Assembly (NCBI GenBank): GCA_973895155.1
Contig: OZ316898.1
Location: forward strand, 2,418,001 to 2,482,000
Length of the DNA: 64,000 nucleotides
DNA from: Marsupella aquatica
Taxonomy: Eukaryota > Marchantiophyta
Direction of reading: 5' to 3'
This document shows positions 1-10,702 of this stretch, piece after piece. Below the pieces are notes generated by a model. That model made no database searches, had not been told where the DNA came from, and saw only the letters and a program-made list of their open reading frames with translations. Made by a program: the position numbers and the translations under genes. Numbering within the stretch: position 1 is the stretch's first letter; every line of letters begins with the position of its first letter.

Positions 1-15
1 GACGGGCGTTTCTCT

Positions 16-2328
16 TTGATTGGTGGGACAGCCGGAACTGTAACTGCGAAGTGGCAGATCGAAAAGATCCATGTAATTGCGATGAAGAAGGTCGAGGAAT
101 TAGACTATGAGGGAGCTCTTGCGTATTTGTGTCCCGCGAACCTTGGAGTGCTGGAAGCCAAGTTTGAGAGATTCTTGTTGCAAGAAAGGGGCATAGCAAG
201 ACGTTTCACAGGAGATCTCCAGGGAGCCTTGAAAGACCTCACTGCCGCATTGGAAGTATCATGTGATGAAGATGACGGGCATGATTATATGTATGACTGT
301 TGGAAGCACCGAGGCTATGTGAAATTCTTGTTGGGGGATCTGGATGGTGCAAAAATGGACGGTGCAATGGCTTCAACGCTGTTGCCTCAGTACAATTGCT
401 ATGGAATTGTAAGCTCACCAAGTCTAGGTGAAAAATCAGTAGCATACATGGATTTTAGACTTGTTAGAACGGGAGACTACTTCAACCAGCTTTGGGGACT
501 AATGGATTTATCGCATTCTCAAGTGATGGACAAGGTGCGGTTATCGGACTTCCACGGAGCCATGGCATGTTGGAATGTCACTGATGCAAGTGCATATAAG
601 CCGGACCTGAGGCTTTTTTTCTTGCAAGAAAGTGGGATTTTGAAGCGATTGGGTGGAGATCTATGTGGAGCTCTGCAAGATCTTAGTACTGCATTGGAAA
701 TCTATGAGACAGACCGTCGACGGTTTTCAGATCCACAAGACATGAAGTACTGCGCATATAACTGCCTGAAGCACAGGGGCTTCGTGAAATTTTTGTTGGG
801 AGATTTGGATGGCGCAAAGCAAGATGGTGCGACGGCCTGGAAGCTCATAAGCTGTAAGTGTTATGATCCAAGTAACAGGCTGATCTCACCAAATCTAGGC
901 GAAGAATTAATAACCTATATGCATTTCAGACTCCATCCAAGAATACATCTTCCGAAGCAAATGAAATTAAAAACGTTATTTCATAATGACGTGATGGAGA
1001 AGGTGAGAAACTCAGAATTCTTGGGGGCCCTCACAATCTGGGAAGATCTTGATGACAGGACATCTGGCTATTTTGATCGGATTTTGTTCCTGCAAGAAAG
1101 AGGGGTCTTAAAGCGACTAGCGGGGGATCTCCAGGGAGCTTCGGATGACCTGACTGCAGCTGTGGAAGTCCTGGCCGGCGAGGGAGATGACAAGTGCTGT
1201 AAGCAGCGTTGTTGGGACCAGTACATGTATAATTGTCGGAAGCACCTGGGCTACGTAAACTTCTTGTTGGGGAATCTGGGTCGCGCCCAAGATGATGGTG
1301 CAAAGGCCTTAAAGCTTCTGTGGGAGAACTACAACCTCGATTACTCTACTTATAAGATCTCACCAAGTTTAGGTGAAGAATCAGTCACATATTTGAATTT
1401 CACGCTGATTGGAAAGAGAGATGTCGAAGTGCAACAAGAGCTAATGGCGTCAAGACATTCTCAAGTGATGGATAAGGTGATGATGTCAGACTTCCTGGGG
1501 GCCCTGCCAATCTGGTGTGATTTGGCTGGCAGGGTGTCACCCTATTACGATCGAGTTTTCTTCTTGCAAGAAAAGGGGATATTGAGGCGAATGGCGGGCG
1601 ACCTTCCCGGGACGTTGGAAGACCTGACAGCAGCCTTGGAAATATTGAACTTCGAAACATGGCCGGGTCATTATGAGCTTTTCAAACATCGGGGCTATGT
1701 CAAGTACTTAATGGGGGATGAAGATGGGGCACGAAGTGATGCAGAAAGATGCGTGGCAATGAAGCCTGTAGTGGGTGGGCGTGAATGTTTGGGAGGATTT
1801 CCCGTGGCATTTTTGGACTTCGGACTGAAGGGAAGGAAAGCATGTGAGCAAAAATTCAAGATCTCAGCACATAAGCAAGTCAAAGAGAAGGTAAAGAAGA
1901 AGGACTTCCTTGGGGCCCTTGCAGTTTGGGACCATTTCTGCGCCAGCACGGTAGGCTATTATCGTCGGGATTTCTTCTTTCGCGAAAGAGGAATTTTGAG
2001 TCGAATGGCGGGCAATCTTCCGGGGGCGTTGAGAGACCTTACAGCAGCTTTGGAAATTGGCAGAGGTGACTATGATTGCTTCAAGCACCGGGCGTACGTC
2101 AAGTTCTTACTGGGGGACAAAGATGGAGCGCGAGAAGATGCCAAAAAATGCTTGGGCTTCGTCAGAGAGACCCTCTATATCACTTACGAAAGCAATCCGG
2201 AGGTCAAACGCCTTCGATTTACTCGGTACTTAGACTGCGACGACTCTTTGGGAGGATTTCGTCGGTACTTACACTACGACGACTCTTGGGGAGAAGTTAG
2301 TTTAGCTTTTCTGGAGTTTGAGCTTTAA
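16..2328 (+). CDS. TPR-like five-module repeat protein (possibly 5' partial)
   Basis: The frame is open from the window edge to a TAA at 2326-2328. The first ATG is at 82; codon 16 is TTG, so the gene may begin there or upstream of the window. The product is five tandem modules of about 140-160 residues. They start near residues 23, 171, 327, 485 and 622, counted from position 16. Each opens with a variant of M-x-K-V-x-x-x-D-F-x-G-A-L, then a helix pair around ERGI-x-R-x-x-GDL-x-GAL-x-DLTAALE, then KHRGYVKFLLGD-x-DGA, and ends near S-x-x-LGEE-x-x-x-x-x-F. The Gly-Ala-Leu spacing and amphipathic helices are those of TPR-type protein-protein interaction repeats. There is no signal peptide or enzymatic motif. 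Residues near the C-terminus hold a 13-residue tandem duplication (39-bp units from 2224 and 2263). The partner and function are unknown. It could be a lineage-specific expanded family. Confidence 0.75.
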   Translation: MIGGTAGTVTAKWQIEKIHVIAMKKVEELDYEGALAYLCPANLGVLEAKFERFLLQERGIARRFTGDLQGALKDLTAALEVSCDEDDGHDYMYDCWKHRGYVKFLLGDLDGAKMDGAMASTLLPQYNCYGIVSSPSLGEKSVAYMDFRLVRTGDYFNQLWGLMDLSHSQVMDKVRLSDFHGAMACWNVTDASAYKPDLRLFFLQESGILKRLGGDLCGALQDLSTALEIYETDRRRFSDPQDMKYCAYNCLKHRGFVKFLLGDLDGAKQDGATAWKLISCKCYDPSNRLISPNLGEELITYMHFRLHPRIHLPKQMKLKTLFHNDVMEKVRNSEFLGALTIWEDLDDRTSGYFDRILFLQERGVLKRLAGDLQGASDDLTAAVEVLAGEGDDKCCKQRCWDQYMYNCRKHLGYVNFLLGNLGRAQDDGAKALKLLWENYNLDYSTYKISPSLGEESVTYLNFTLIGKRDVEVQQELMASRHSQVMDKVMMSDFLGALPIWCDLAGRVSPYYDRVFFLQEKGILRRMAGDLPGTLEDLTAALEILNFETWPGHYELFKHRGYVKYLMGDEDGARSDAERCVAMKPVVGGRECLGGFPVAFLDFGLKGRKACEQKFKISAHKQVKEKVKKKDFLGALAVWDHFCASTVGYYRRDFFFRERGILSRMAGNLPGALRDLTAALEIGRGDYDCFKHRAYVKFLLGDKDGAREDAKKCLGFVRETLYITYESNPEVKRLRFTRYLDCDDSLGGFRRYLHYDDSWGEVSLAFLEFEL

Positions 2329-4693
2329 ATGACGCTTCCGCTTCTCCTGTATAGTAGTAACCTGCCAAAGGACAAAATGCTCAGATCCCACAGGCGAAAA
2401 CCGGCAAACAAGCCCAAACAAAACAATGCCACAAAAGCTACCAAGAGCCAAAAAAACCCAAAACCCTACCAGGCGAACTGAAGAGCCTGGTAGAGCTTCT
2501 TCTCCCTATGAATTTTGATTATGTTGCTCGGCCTGAGTGCCTGTTTAGGACATCCAAGCCTTCTCTGCCAGTTTAAGAGATTCACCATTCCCCTTCACCA
2601 TGCCCACAATTCTTTGTGTGAATGCACCTTTCAGATTTTGTTTCACCATACCCACAATTCTTTGTATGAATGCACCTTTCAGATTTTGTCTTATTCAGAT
2701 TTTGTCTTATTCAGATTTTGTCTTATTCAGATGTTTTGTGTCATGGAATTTTATTTCAATGTGTCTTATCAAGGGGCATATCCAAGCCTTCTCTGCCATT
2801 TTCAACATACCCACAATCCTTTGGGGTGAATGCACCATTCAGATTTGTTTTATTCAAATTTGTTGTGTCATGTATTTTTATTTCAATGTGCCATATCAAG
2901 GGGCATCCTTTATATCATATAGATTTTTGATTAATTTTTGGACCCCTTTAATTTTCTCTGCCATTTTAATAGATTCACCATGCCATTTCACCATGCCCAC
3001 AATTCTTTGCGGTGAATACTCCTTTCACATTTTGTTTTATTCATATTTTGTGTGTCAAGTATTTTTATTTCAATGTGCCTTATCAAAGGGCATCTTTGTA
3101 TCATATAGATTTTTGATTAATTTTTGGTATCCTAGAGAAATTTGAACTTAATTTTTAATCTTTGTTATCTCTTCTCTTACTAGGTTTCAAGTGTGTGAAA
3201 CCAATGGTTTTAATATCTACCATTTGGACAACATTTTTAAGTCTTTTCATGAGTGAGAGATATGATTCTAAATTACATGAACACATCCTGTCTTAAGTTC
3301 CCCTCATGGCTTTCCTTCCTAAGTGTATGGTTGTATGGTTTTTATTGAATTGACACAAAAAATCACATTCTGTGTCATAGAACTTAACTGCTTTCATTAG
3401 TCACTCATTATGTGCTTCTTCTTTTTTGCATGTGCTCTACTTATATTATTTTATCTCACTCACATTTAATATATATTCTAGTTCTACTCTCTTATTTTAT
3501 CCACTCATATATCACTACAAGACAAACAAATCAAGCATGTTCCAGCATGAGCATGCTATATCCTTGTTCACTTCCACCCTAGCTTAAGTTACTAGAGTGA
3601 TTGCAATTGAAAGTCATTTAAGGACAGGCCAGAGACCCTGGAGTCACCTCTCATACAAGAATATTATCGGTTTCTGATATGATTTTAGAAAATGCAATAT
3701 TGAATCTACATAAATCCCAAATAAACAACCTCTTTCCCAAAACTCTTATAATGAGTAATTAACTATCTATTGCCCTAGTGCACCTTTTGTCTTCAATTAT
3801 TTCAGGTATTTGATGTCCATAAAGGAGACATTGAAATCCACATCTATTGCTCTAACAACTATAATTAGCTCAGACCTTTATAAACATTTTAAACATTATC
3901 GACAAAGTACTGAATCTGAAACGGGTGTGAACCAATACTAGCTCTCAAATGTGGGAAAGGTAGGCATAGACTTGAAAAATGCTCTTTTCCCTGCTTATCA
4001 TAACAATCGTCATTTCAACTTGAAAAACTGCTCCCCTTGCCAACTAAATTTGGGGTTGGAAATTTTGTACCTCTGGCCCTAACTCTTGACCATCTTCCCA
4101 CCAATTATGTTTTCATAGACTTTTGTGTCATGAACCCTAGCTGAGGTTACATTCTTTTAGTGAGTGTTCATTTTATGAAAGGATGAGGACTGCAGAATTT
4201 GTGGGTCCATACCCTCAAAGTAAAGGACCTGCAAAAGATCACCTAGCCTACATGGAGAATTCTGCAGGAGTGCATTAGCAAGTCTTGATTGAGAGTCCTT
4301 GTTTCTATTTTTCCTAATTCCTAAAGCTGTTTCCATAAGGTTAAGCTACATCATCTCACTCAATGGACTCATTTCGAGACTCATTTGCAAACTGAAGCCA
4401 GATGTATTCCCATCTTCTTCAGCGCCAAGTGATTTTCAGAAATCCAAAGGGATGAGGTGGTTTAGAGACTGAAGAGGGCATTTGCCCTTGGTTACGATTA
4501 TACCTCCCTAATGCTTCTTAAGAGCACAAGAAAGTTACTCATTCTTGTAATTGACAATTGGGATTTTTTCCACATCCAATGTACCTTCGTCTAAATCTTC
4601 TGATTAGATAGTGTCACAATCCCCTGGTCAGATATTTCACTCTCAGCTCAGCGTCTTCTGACAAATTGCCCTTGGCTTCTCAACTGAGGATTG

Positions 4694-5027
4694 ACTTCTG
4701 TGTATACTTTTTTTTTTTCCTTGAAACCAAAAGCTGACACATCCAACAAAGGATAGATGATCAACTCCAGAGCATGCACCTCTGTAGGGTAGACACAAGG
4801 GGGTCATACCACTGAAGGGATCTGACAGGGACCCAGACCAGGAGGGAGAGAGTGTTGAATCAGGGCCCCAAAGTGGACTAGCCAGGGGCTAAGGAGAAAC
4901 CAGGACTCCCACCACTACACCTCCACAACCCTTGCTGTGGAAGGGGGATTGAACCTTGGACCTCTAAATTCTAGGCTCATCCCCTGGCCAACTGACCAAA
5001 GCCAGTTCGTTACTTTTGTGTATACTT
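4694..5027 (-). mobile_element. tRNA-derived SINE with poly(A) tail and target-site duplication
   Basis: Read on the minus strand, the right end (about 5008 down to 4935) looks like a tRNA. It has an A-box-like GGTCAGTTGGCC, then a B-box GGTTCAATCCC, at about the spacing of a Pol III internal promoter. The body runs on without coding potential and ends in an A tract, visible as T11 at 4708-4718 on the plus strand. The element is bounded by a 16-bp direct repeat, acttctgtgtatactt at 4694-4709 and acttttgtgtatactt at 5012-5027, with a single mismatch. Head, tail and duplication together define an almost intact SINE of about 300 bp. It would depend on a LINE for mobility. The near-identical duplication suggests a fairly recent insertion. 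Confidence 0.8.
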
Positions 5028-5188
5028 GGTGCAAAATCTTTGCATTAAAGTAATTGATGGCCTGACTTTTGACTTGCATTTACAGTTGATGGCGTTTGTG
5101 GCTGTAGTACTGTTGACAATTGGGTTGAGTGGTGACTACAAGAGCACCCTCATTTCAGACTTCTTCACATTGTATGTTATGTAGTATA

Positions 5189-5335
5189 GTTTGCAACAGT
5201 CATAATTGAATACTCTCTGCCCAAAGAGCATGCTTATGTGGTAGCTGCTTATGTGGTAGCTCACTACCGTTTGCAACAAGGTCATAATTAATTACTCTTT
5301 GCCCAAAGAGCATGCTTATGTGGTAACTCACTTGA
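5189..5335. repeat. Imperfect direct duplication
   Basis: The block containing GTTTGCAAC, TCATAATT, ACTCT, TGCCCAAAGAGCATGCTT and ATGTGGTA occurs twice in direct orientation, from about 5190 and about 5270. The first copy carries an extra internal repeat of GCTTATGTGGTA. No coding potential. Confidence 0.6.
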
Positions 5336-6440
5336 GTAGTGAGCTGATATGTCTCAAATGTTGTGACTGACAGTTCCCATTTTGTGGGGTTTCAAAAATT
5401 TCCCCCTTTTATGGAGTTTCAAAGATATCCCCTTTTTGTTATTTTTTAAAAAATTACAGAAAGTCTCTATAGAATGCAATGAGGCGTATATTCAGAAAAG
5501 ACGATGCACAACAGCTGCGGATCCAGTTTACATTTTCCTGAGATAAATTCTTTGTGAGGGCTTAAAGACAACCATTTACAGGGGTTACCGATCTGCCTTC
5601 ATCACGGCAGTCGTCTTATAGGACGAGCAGCAAGTGTCTTGAGCAGCCCCTTGTTCAAGTACTTCACAGTATGAAGTACTGAGGCTGCCCAGTTTAATTA
5701 CAGTAAAAGAGTCAAGCTTCCTTCGGCCTTCAGAACTTTAGTATCACTAAGGGTCACCATGGTCGAACAGGCAAGGACATGTTCAGAAGGCAAGCTCAAG
5801 CAAGGAATTGCGTGATATTGAGGCTAAAGGAAAACCTTGCATGTTGTTTATTCCATCACTTGAAAGATCTTGAGGCGACAAGATGGAACGGAGGCAATGC
5901 ATTCACAGTCATGCAATGCGCTCCTCGGTACTTCCCTTAGCAGAATCTCAGACGAAAAATTGAATCAGCAACCAGCTCCATTGAAAGAAATCTGATTTCC
6001 AACTGAGCTACTGTACTTCAAGGATTCTAGAATTCCCCATCCCAATTTCATATCCATTCTCATATGATCTTACGTCCATCCTGCCGTCCCGTATGGCCCG
6101 TATGAAGGACAATTGCTATCAACTGCATTGACCTGATAAGTCGTGGATCCTGGCTGTGGAAGAGGAACCTTCCATCCGCTGTCTGACTTGATCTACGAGG
6201 AAGGCAAGAGACGAAGATAAGACATATGACTCATTGTATACATGATCCATGGAGAGCTTAAAATCAGTAATGAGAAAGGCTACTTACCCTCAATCTATTG
6301 CAACATTTGATACTGGGTGACATTTATGATTTGCAAATCCAATGCCTAGGTTGGTCCTGAATCACCTGATTATACCTGGGCTGCCATCGAGTACTGCTTA
6401 CTGTCACCTTCTAGCCAGCGCAACACAGCTTTCAATCCGG

Positions 6441-9164
6441 TCACCAGTAATCACCACAAGAACAAACCCCATCATTAAACCGGTGAAAGCGATTTGCATC
6501 CCTTGCTATAATCTCGCGTCCTGTCACCTTAGAGATCAACTTGGTTGCTGTATGGCAATCTGAACACACCCGAAGGTTCTTAGTTACACGAATTGGTTTT
6601 TCCCGAGGTATGTGAATTAGTCCGTAAGCAATAGCCAACCTCTCACTGTGACAGCAAAGCGCTAGTTCTTTATCCTCATGCAACGCAAGCCGGGTATCTG
6701 GAATGTAGCCTTCAGCCTTCAGTTTTTCAGTCAATTTATTGAGCTCAGTATATATCGCCTTCGCTTCGGGGTGAGACGTATCGCCTACAACAAATTCATG
6801 GACCTTTTCATCAACTTCAATCCAGCTACGCCCTGGCTCCTTCCGAACACCTCTCTCTTGCATCATAGTGCGCACCAAAGACACGTTGTCCGACTTGCCA
6901 GCTGCAGCATAAATGTTGGAGAGAAGCACGTATGTAGAGGCCTTACTGGGTTCCAACTTGAAAAGCTTCTGAGCGACAAGTTCGCCCAACTCTACATTAC
7001 AGTAAGTTCTGCAAGCCCCCAGCAAGGCTGTCCAAGTTATAAAATTTGGTTCAACTGCCATGTCCCTAATGAAGAGATGTGCTTCCTCCAAGTGTCCAGC
7101 CCGCCCAAGAAGATCCACCATGCAGGTACAATGCACAATGTCAGGCTCGATGCCATACTTTTGCGTCATAGCTGAAAAGAGTCTACGGCCCTCATTAACA
7201 AGGCCTCCATGACAACAGGCAGACAACACCGCCACGAATGAAGTCCCGTCGGGCCTCACACCGTCTGCGGTCATTTCTCTAAAGAGTTCCAGGGCTTCAT
7301 TCCCACATCCATGTTGTGCAAGTCCACCGATCATTACATTCCATGTGACTACATCTCGTTTCTCCATTCTGTCAAAAACCAGTCGGGCGTCGTCTATACT
7401 GCCACTCTTTGCATACATGTGAATCAGTGAAATGCCCACACGCAAATCTGAATCCAGTCCGGCTTTACTAGCGTAGCCATGAACCTCCTTCACCCATTCC
7501 AAAGCCCCCGCACTTGCAGATGGGTTGAGAATACAAGTATAAGTGAATGCATCTGCTTCGACGCCGTCACGTCGCATTTGGACAAACAGTCGATATGCTT
7601 CATGCCCACGTCCATGTTGTGCAAGTCCACCAATCATTACAGTCCATGTGACAACATCGCGTTTCTCCATTCTGTCAAAAACCAGTTGGGCGTTATCTAA
7701 ACTGCCACTCTGCGCATACATGTGAACCAGTGCATTGCCCACACGCAAATCTGAATCCAGTCCCGCTTTGCTAGCATGGCCATGAACAGCCTTCACCCAC
7801 TCCAAAGCCTCCGCACTTGCAGGTGCATTCAGGATGCTCGCATAAGTGATTGCATTTGGTTCAAAGCCATCACGTCTCATTCGGAGAAAGAGTCGATATG
7901 CTTCATGCCCACGTCCATGAAGTGCAAGTCCACCGATCATTATGTTCCATGTGACAATATTTCGATTAGTCAAATTTTCAAAAACTAGCTTTGCCTCTGT
8001 GATGCACCCACACTTCGCATACATTTGAAGGAGGGCAGACCCTACACGCACATCTGATTCAAAACCGTCATGCCGAATACACATGTGAACTTCTTTTCCC
8101 CATTTCAGAGCTGATGGGCTGGCACATGCCTTCAATATGGAGAGATATGTGACGTTATTAGGTCGCACACCTTCTTGGGGCATTGATTGGAAAAGTTGAA
8201 AGGCGGAGTCATTATCACCGTTCTTAGCATACGCTGCAATCATCGAGTTCCAATGAATAACCGTCCTCTCCTCGAGCTCTACAAAAACGCGGCGCGCATC
8301 CAACAATGCCCCGCATTTGATATACACACTCAGGAGGGTGCCTGCCACATATGGAGTCTTATCCATTCCACTCTGGGTCATGTAGTAATGAACTTGCCGG
8401 GCCGCTGAAAGGTCCTTCTGTTGCAAGCACATTTGCAGAATTTTAATATAACTGGACGAGTCTGTAGTAATGCCTCGGCGTAGACGATTCTGCAAACCAG
8501 TAATTGCCTCAGTCGTGGTACCGGCGCTATGCATCTGCGAACTGCCATTCCCTTGTACAGTGTCACGAGACCAATCTCTGGTGCTATAACTGGCATGAGA
8601 TTGCAATCTGCCTTCAGAAATCAAATTGGGCCCTCCCTTCATCCATGCCGGACTTGACCGGCAATCCATCCGAAGTCCATTCCTGAGCACCTCCCCGGTT
8701 CTCAGGTCTTGTCTTCCTGAATTCTCGGTCACCTCGCCTTTAGAGATAGGTGAAGACTGCCCCTTCTCCTCTCTAGGTAGAGGTTCCGGCTGTCGAATCC
8801 CCAGCACATGGTTCGCTCTTATACTTCTAGTTGAATTTGCTTTTATGTCACCTACTCGTTTCGGTTCCACTTTCAAGCTGTCAATGTTCTGTTCACGTGA
8901 CTCAGTGCTCTGTTGACGTGATTCCATCCCACCAACGACTTCAAGTGAAGGGTTCCGGTTCTGCTCAATCATCGTAGCAGCTTCCCTCGAATTGGAAGCT
9001 CCTGCGCGAGTTTGAGGGAATTGTGTCTCCAGTTGTGCTACATTGTTGCCATGCACCTTTGCACCTTGAAAACCAGTGGAGGCACCTTGAAAAGCAGGCA
9101 AAGTGATCAGCGATGAAGATATACCGAGACAAAAATGGCACTGATAAAACCCCTCCTCTCTCAA
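6441..9164 (-). CDS. PPR-DYW RNA-editing factor, intronless
   Basis: A single 907-residue reading frame with stop at 6441-6443. Residues 1 to about 235 are a Ser/Gln-rich leader of low similarity, probably including an organelle transit sequence. PLS-type pentatricopeptide repeats follow from about residue 237 to 690, then E/E+ motifs (RSWIEVDEKVHEFVVGDTSH) and a DYW cytidine-deaminase domain. The zinc and catalytic signature is intact: HSE near residue 838, CSDCH near 866, and the terminal CSCGDYW. Such proteins bind organellar transcripts and convert specific cytidines to uridines in mitochondria or chloroplasts. Two consecutive PLS blocks (about 7300-7620 and 7620-7930) are strongly alike, which indicates recent internal duplication. 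The first ATG in frame is used; a downstream start cannot be excluded. The target site cannot be read from sequence alone. Confidence 0.92.
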   Translation of the reverse strand: MREEGFYQCHFCLGISSSLITLPAFQGASTGFQGAKVHGNNVAQLETQFPQTRAGASNSREAATMIEQNRNPSLEVVGGMESRQQSTESREQNIDSLKVEPKRVGDIKANSTRSIRANHVLGIRQPEPLPREEKGQSSPISKGEVTENSGRQDLRTGEVLRNGLRMDCRSSPAWMKGGPNLISEGRLQSHASYSTRDWSRDTVQGNGSSQMHSAGTTTEAITGLQNRLRRGITTDSSSYIKILQMCLQQKDLSAARQVHYYMTQSGMDKTPYVAGTLLSVYIKCGALLDARRVFVELEERTVIHWNSMIAAYAKNGDNDSAFQLFQSMPQEGVRPNNVTYLSILKACASPSALKWGKEVHMCIRHDGFESDVRVGSALLQMYAKCGCITEAKLVFENLTNRNIVTWNIMIGGLALHGRGHEAYRLFLRMRRDGFEPNAITYASILNAPASAEALEWVKAVHGHASKAGLDSDLRVGNALVHMYAQSGSLDNAQLVFDRMEKRDVVTWTVMIGGLAQHGRGHEAYRLFVQMRRDGVEADAFTYTCILNPSASAGALEWVKEVHGYASKAGLDSDLRVGISLIHMYAKSGSIDDARLVFDRMEKRDVVTWNVMIGGLAQHGCGNEALELFREMTADGVRPDGTSFVAVLSACCHGGLVNEGRRLFSAMTQKYGIEPDIVHCTCMVDLLGRAGHLEEAHLFIRDMAVEPNFITWTALLGACRTYCNVELGELVAQKLFKLEPSKASTYVLLSNIYAAAGKSDNVSLVRTMMQERGVRKEPGRSWIEVDEKVHEFVVGDTSHPEAKAIYTELNKLTEKLKAEGYIPDTRLALHEDKELALCCHSERLAIAYGLIHIPREKPIRVTKNLRVCSDCHTATKLISKVTGREIIARDANRFHRFNDGVCSCGDYW

Positions 9165-9500
9165 ATGCGTTGGAGTCTTTTGACCAGTCCAAAAGAATGA
9201 CTGAACTCAGAAGACACAAACCCTAATCGCCAACTTGTCCAACGAAATTGTGCATCCAAGATGGCAAAACAGAGTGCTATGACCGTCTTTTTTATGAATT
9301 CAGATCAGATTATTGTTTAGAGGAGGATAGGATTTCATAATTGACTCGCGGGAGAGACTAGCTATTATGATAATTAAAGTATGGGGACGATTCTTAGACG
9401 CGATCCACAATTACAGTACACGCATTTATCAGCAGGTCACAGCAATGGTAACATTTACCAATTTCTTCGTAAATATTTTTTAGATTTTTATACAAGACCG

Positions 9501-10702
9501 TTAAAACTCCACGGAAGGGGGGGAACAAGCAGAGCAAAAAGCCCGGGCAACGAAGCGAGAATGAAAGTCAGGACCATTGGCACATGACCAAGGAGCACTA
9601 CCTGGTGATGGTTGACTAGAAAGCTGTTGATAATTCCAATTTCGTTGAAACGAGTCCATACTTGCTACCTCAGTCTGGGACTGACTGCTGGATCCCCTGA
9701 CCGTAAATTCATCATTAGACTGAACGAAGGGTTGCCTCCGACCACTGGAGTGTTCGACAAAACATAAGTCCCTCACGACAACCTGACCATCCAAAGCAAT
9801 AAGATAATGATGGGAGCGAAATGAAACGCGAGCTGATATAAGAGAATTTTCTTTTGGCAGCTCTATGATTGGAATGAAAGACATCAAACAAATCAATCAT
9901 CAGTAGTCGGCGAGAGGACCACGGTACCTTGACAATAGTCGACCTAACGTCGTCTTTTACCCTCTCATCTACCACAATCTTTCCCGCGACGAGAATTAGC
10001 TCTCCTTTCGCCACATGATGAGCAGCAATTTCAGCAAGGTCGTCACAAATCTCTAACGTAAACCTGAATCCAGGAAATTACAACCAACGTTAAACGGGCC
10101 TAACCCGCATAATCGAAGCGAGAATTACTTTGAAGAACCATTTCTCATGGCTCGACTACCAAACTTCACTTTGTAATGCTTGAGATTCTACTAGCACACA
10201 CATACCAGCTCGGATCCCCGGTTCTTTGCGATCCCTCATGCACCGCGAGAGTAGTAGTGGCCAAAACCTTGCCGGAATCCAAGTACTTGATCTCAATGTC
10301 CCTTCCGACACGGCCCATCAGCTGCACACCATTGGCCAAGTCCTTCTCCCACGGTATGACCGGAGGTCGAGGAAACGGGCCTTTCTCCTGCTGCTGCTGC
10401 TGCTGCGACGGCCCGCCATTCTGCTCGTACGCTTCCGCAACCATTCTGTTCGGCCTCCTTCCGTCTCCCTCTTGATAGTATGTCCTCCTGGAAGCCACAG
10501 GCCTCACATTGGACAGAGCCCACCGAGGGGGAATCCGTTGTTCCTCAGTGAGCCCTCTCCAGGACAAATGAGAACAGGCAGAACTCGACGCCCATTTGCT
10601 GCTGAGGGGTTTGAGGCCTGCAGAGATGGCAGCAGAGGAGACGACTCCCCCTCTCTGAGTGGGTGCCAATCCTGCCGCCATGGATTCGTGAGGCAGCAGC
10701 AT
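9501..10702 (-). CDS. OSB-type organellar single-stranded DNA-binding protein
   Basis: Three exons join in frame: 10702-10206, 10063-9928 and 9782-9501 (304 residues). The N-terminus is Ser/Arg/Ala-rich, as in organelle transit peptides, and carries a short Gln run encoded by CTG/CAG repeats near 10384-10404. The OB-fold region begins at PVIPWEKDLANGVQLMGRVG, continues through SGKVLATTTLAV, GDPSWFTLEICDDLAEIA and KGELILVAGKIVVDE, and ends with VVVRDLCFVE. This pattern matches the plant OSB/PTAC9 family, which binds ssDNA and restrains recombination in mitochondria and plastids. The typical OSB C-terminal PDF motif is not convincing here; the tail is Gln/Ser-rich with an isolated GPDF. The third exon may have a further unrecognised splice. 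Its stop lies 336 bp upstream of the PPR start on the same strand. Confidence 0.82.

Larger units (their letters stand above)
2329..6440. other. Non-coding gap with degenerate repeats
   Basis: No convincing gene. The short frames around 2515-3145 come from repetitive AT-rich sequence. Four diverged copies of a ~48-bp unit (core CCCACAATTCTTTG ... TTCAGATTTTG) lie at about 2595-2645, 2646-2690, 2810-2860 and 2995-3050. A 16-17-bp unit (TCTTATTCAGATTTTG) repeats three times around 2688-2735. A SINE at 4694-5027 and a duplicated segment at 5189-5335 are listed separately. The last few hundred bases before 6441 are probably the 3' UTR of the minus-strand PPR gene. Confidence 0.6.

Noticed and set aside
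2515-3145. Overlapping plus-strand frames rich in Phe/Cys/Ile
   Set aside because: They arise from tandem TTTCAGATTTTG-like repeats, and three frames are open at once.
4935-5008. Functional tRNA gene
   Set aside because: A/B-box-like sequence is present, but the acceptor and anticodon stems are poor and the unit continues into a SINE body with poly(A).
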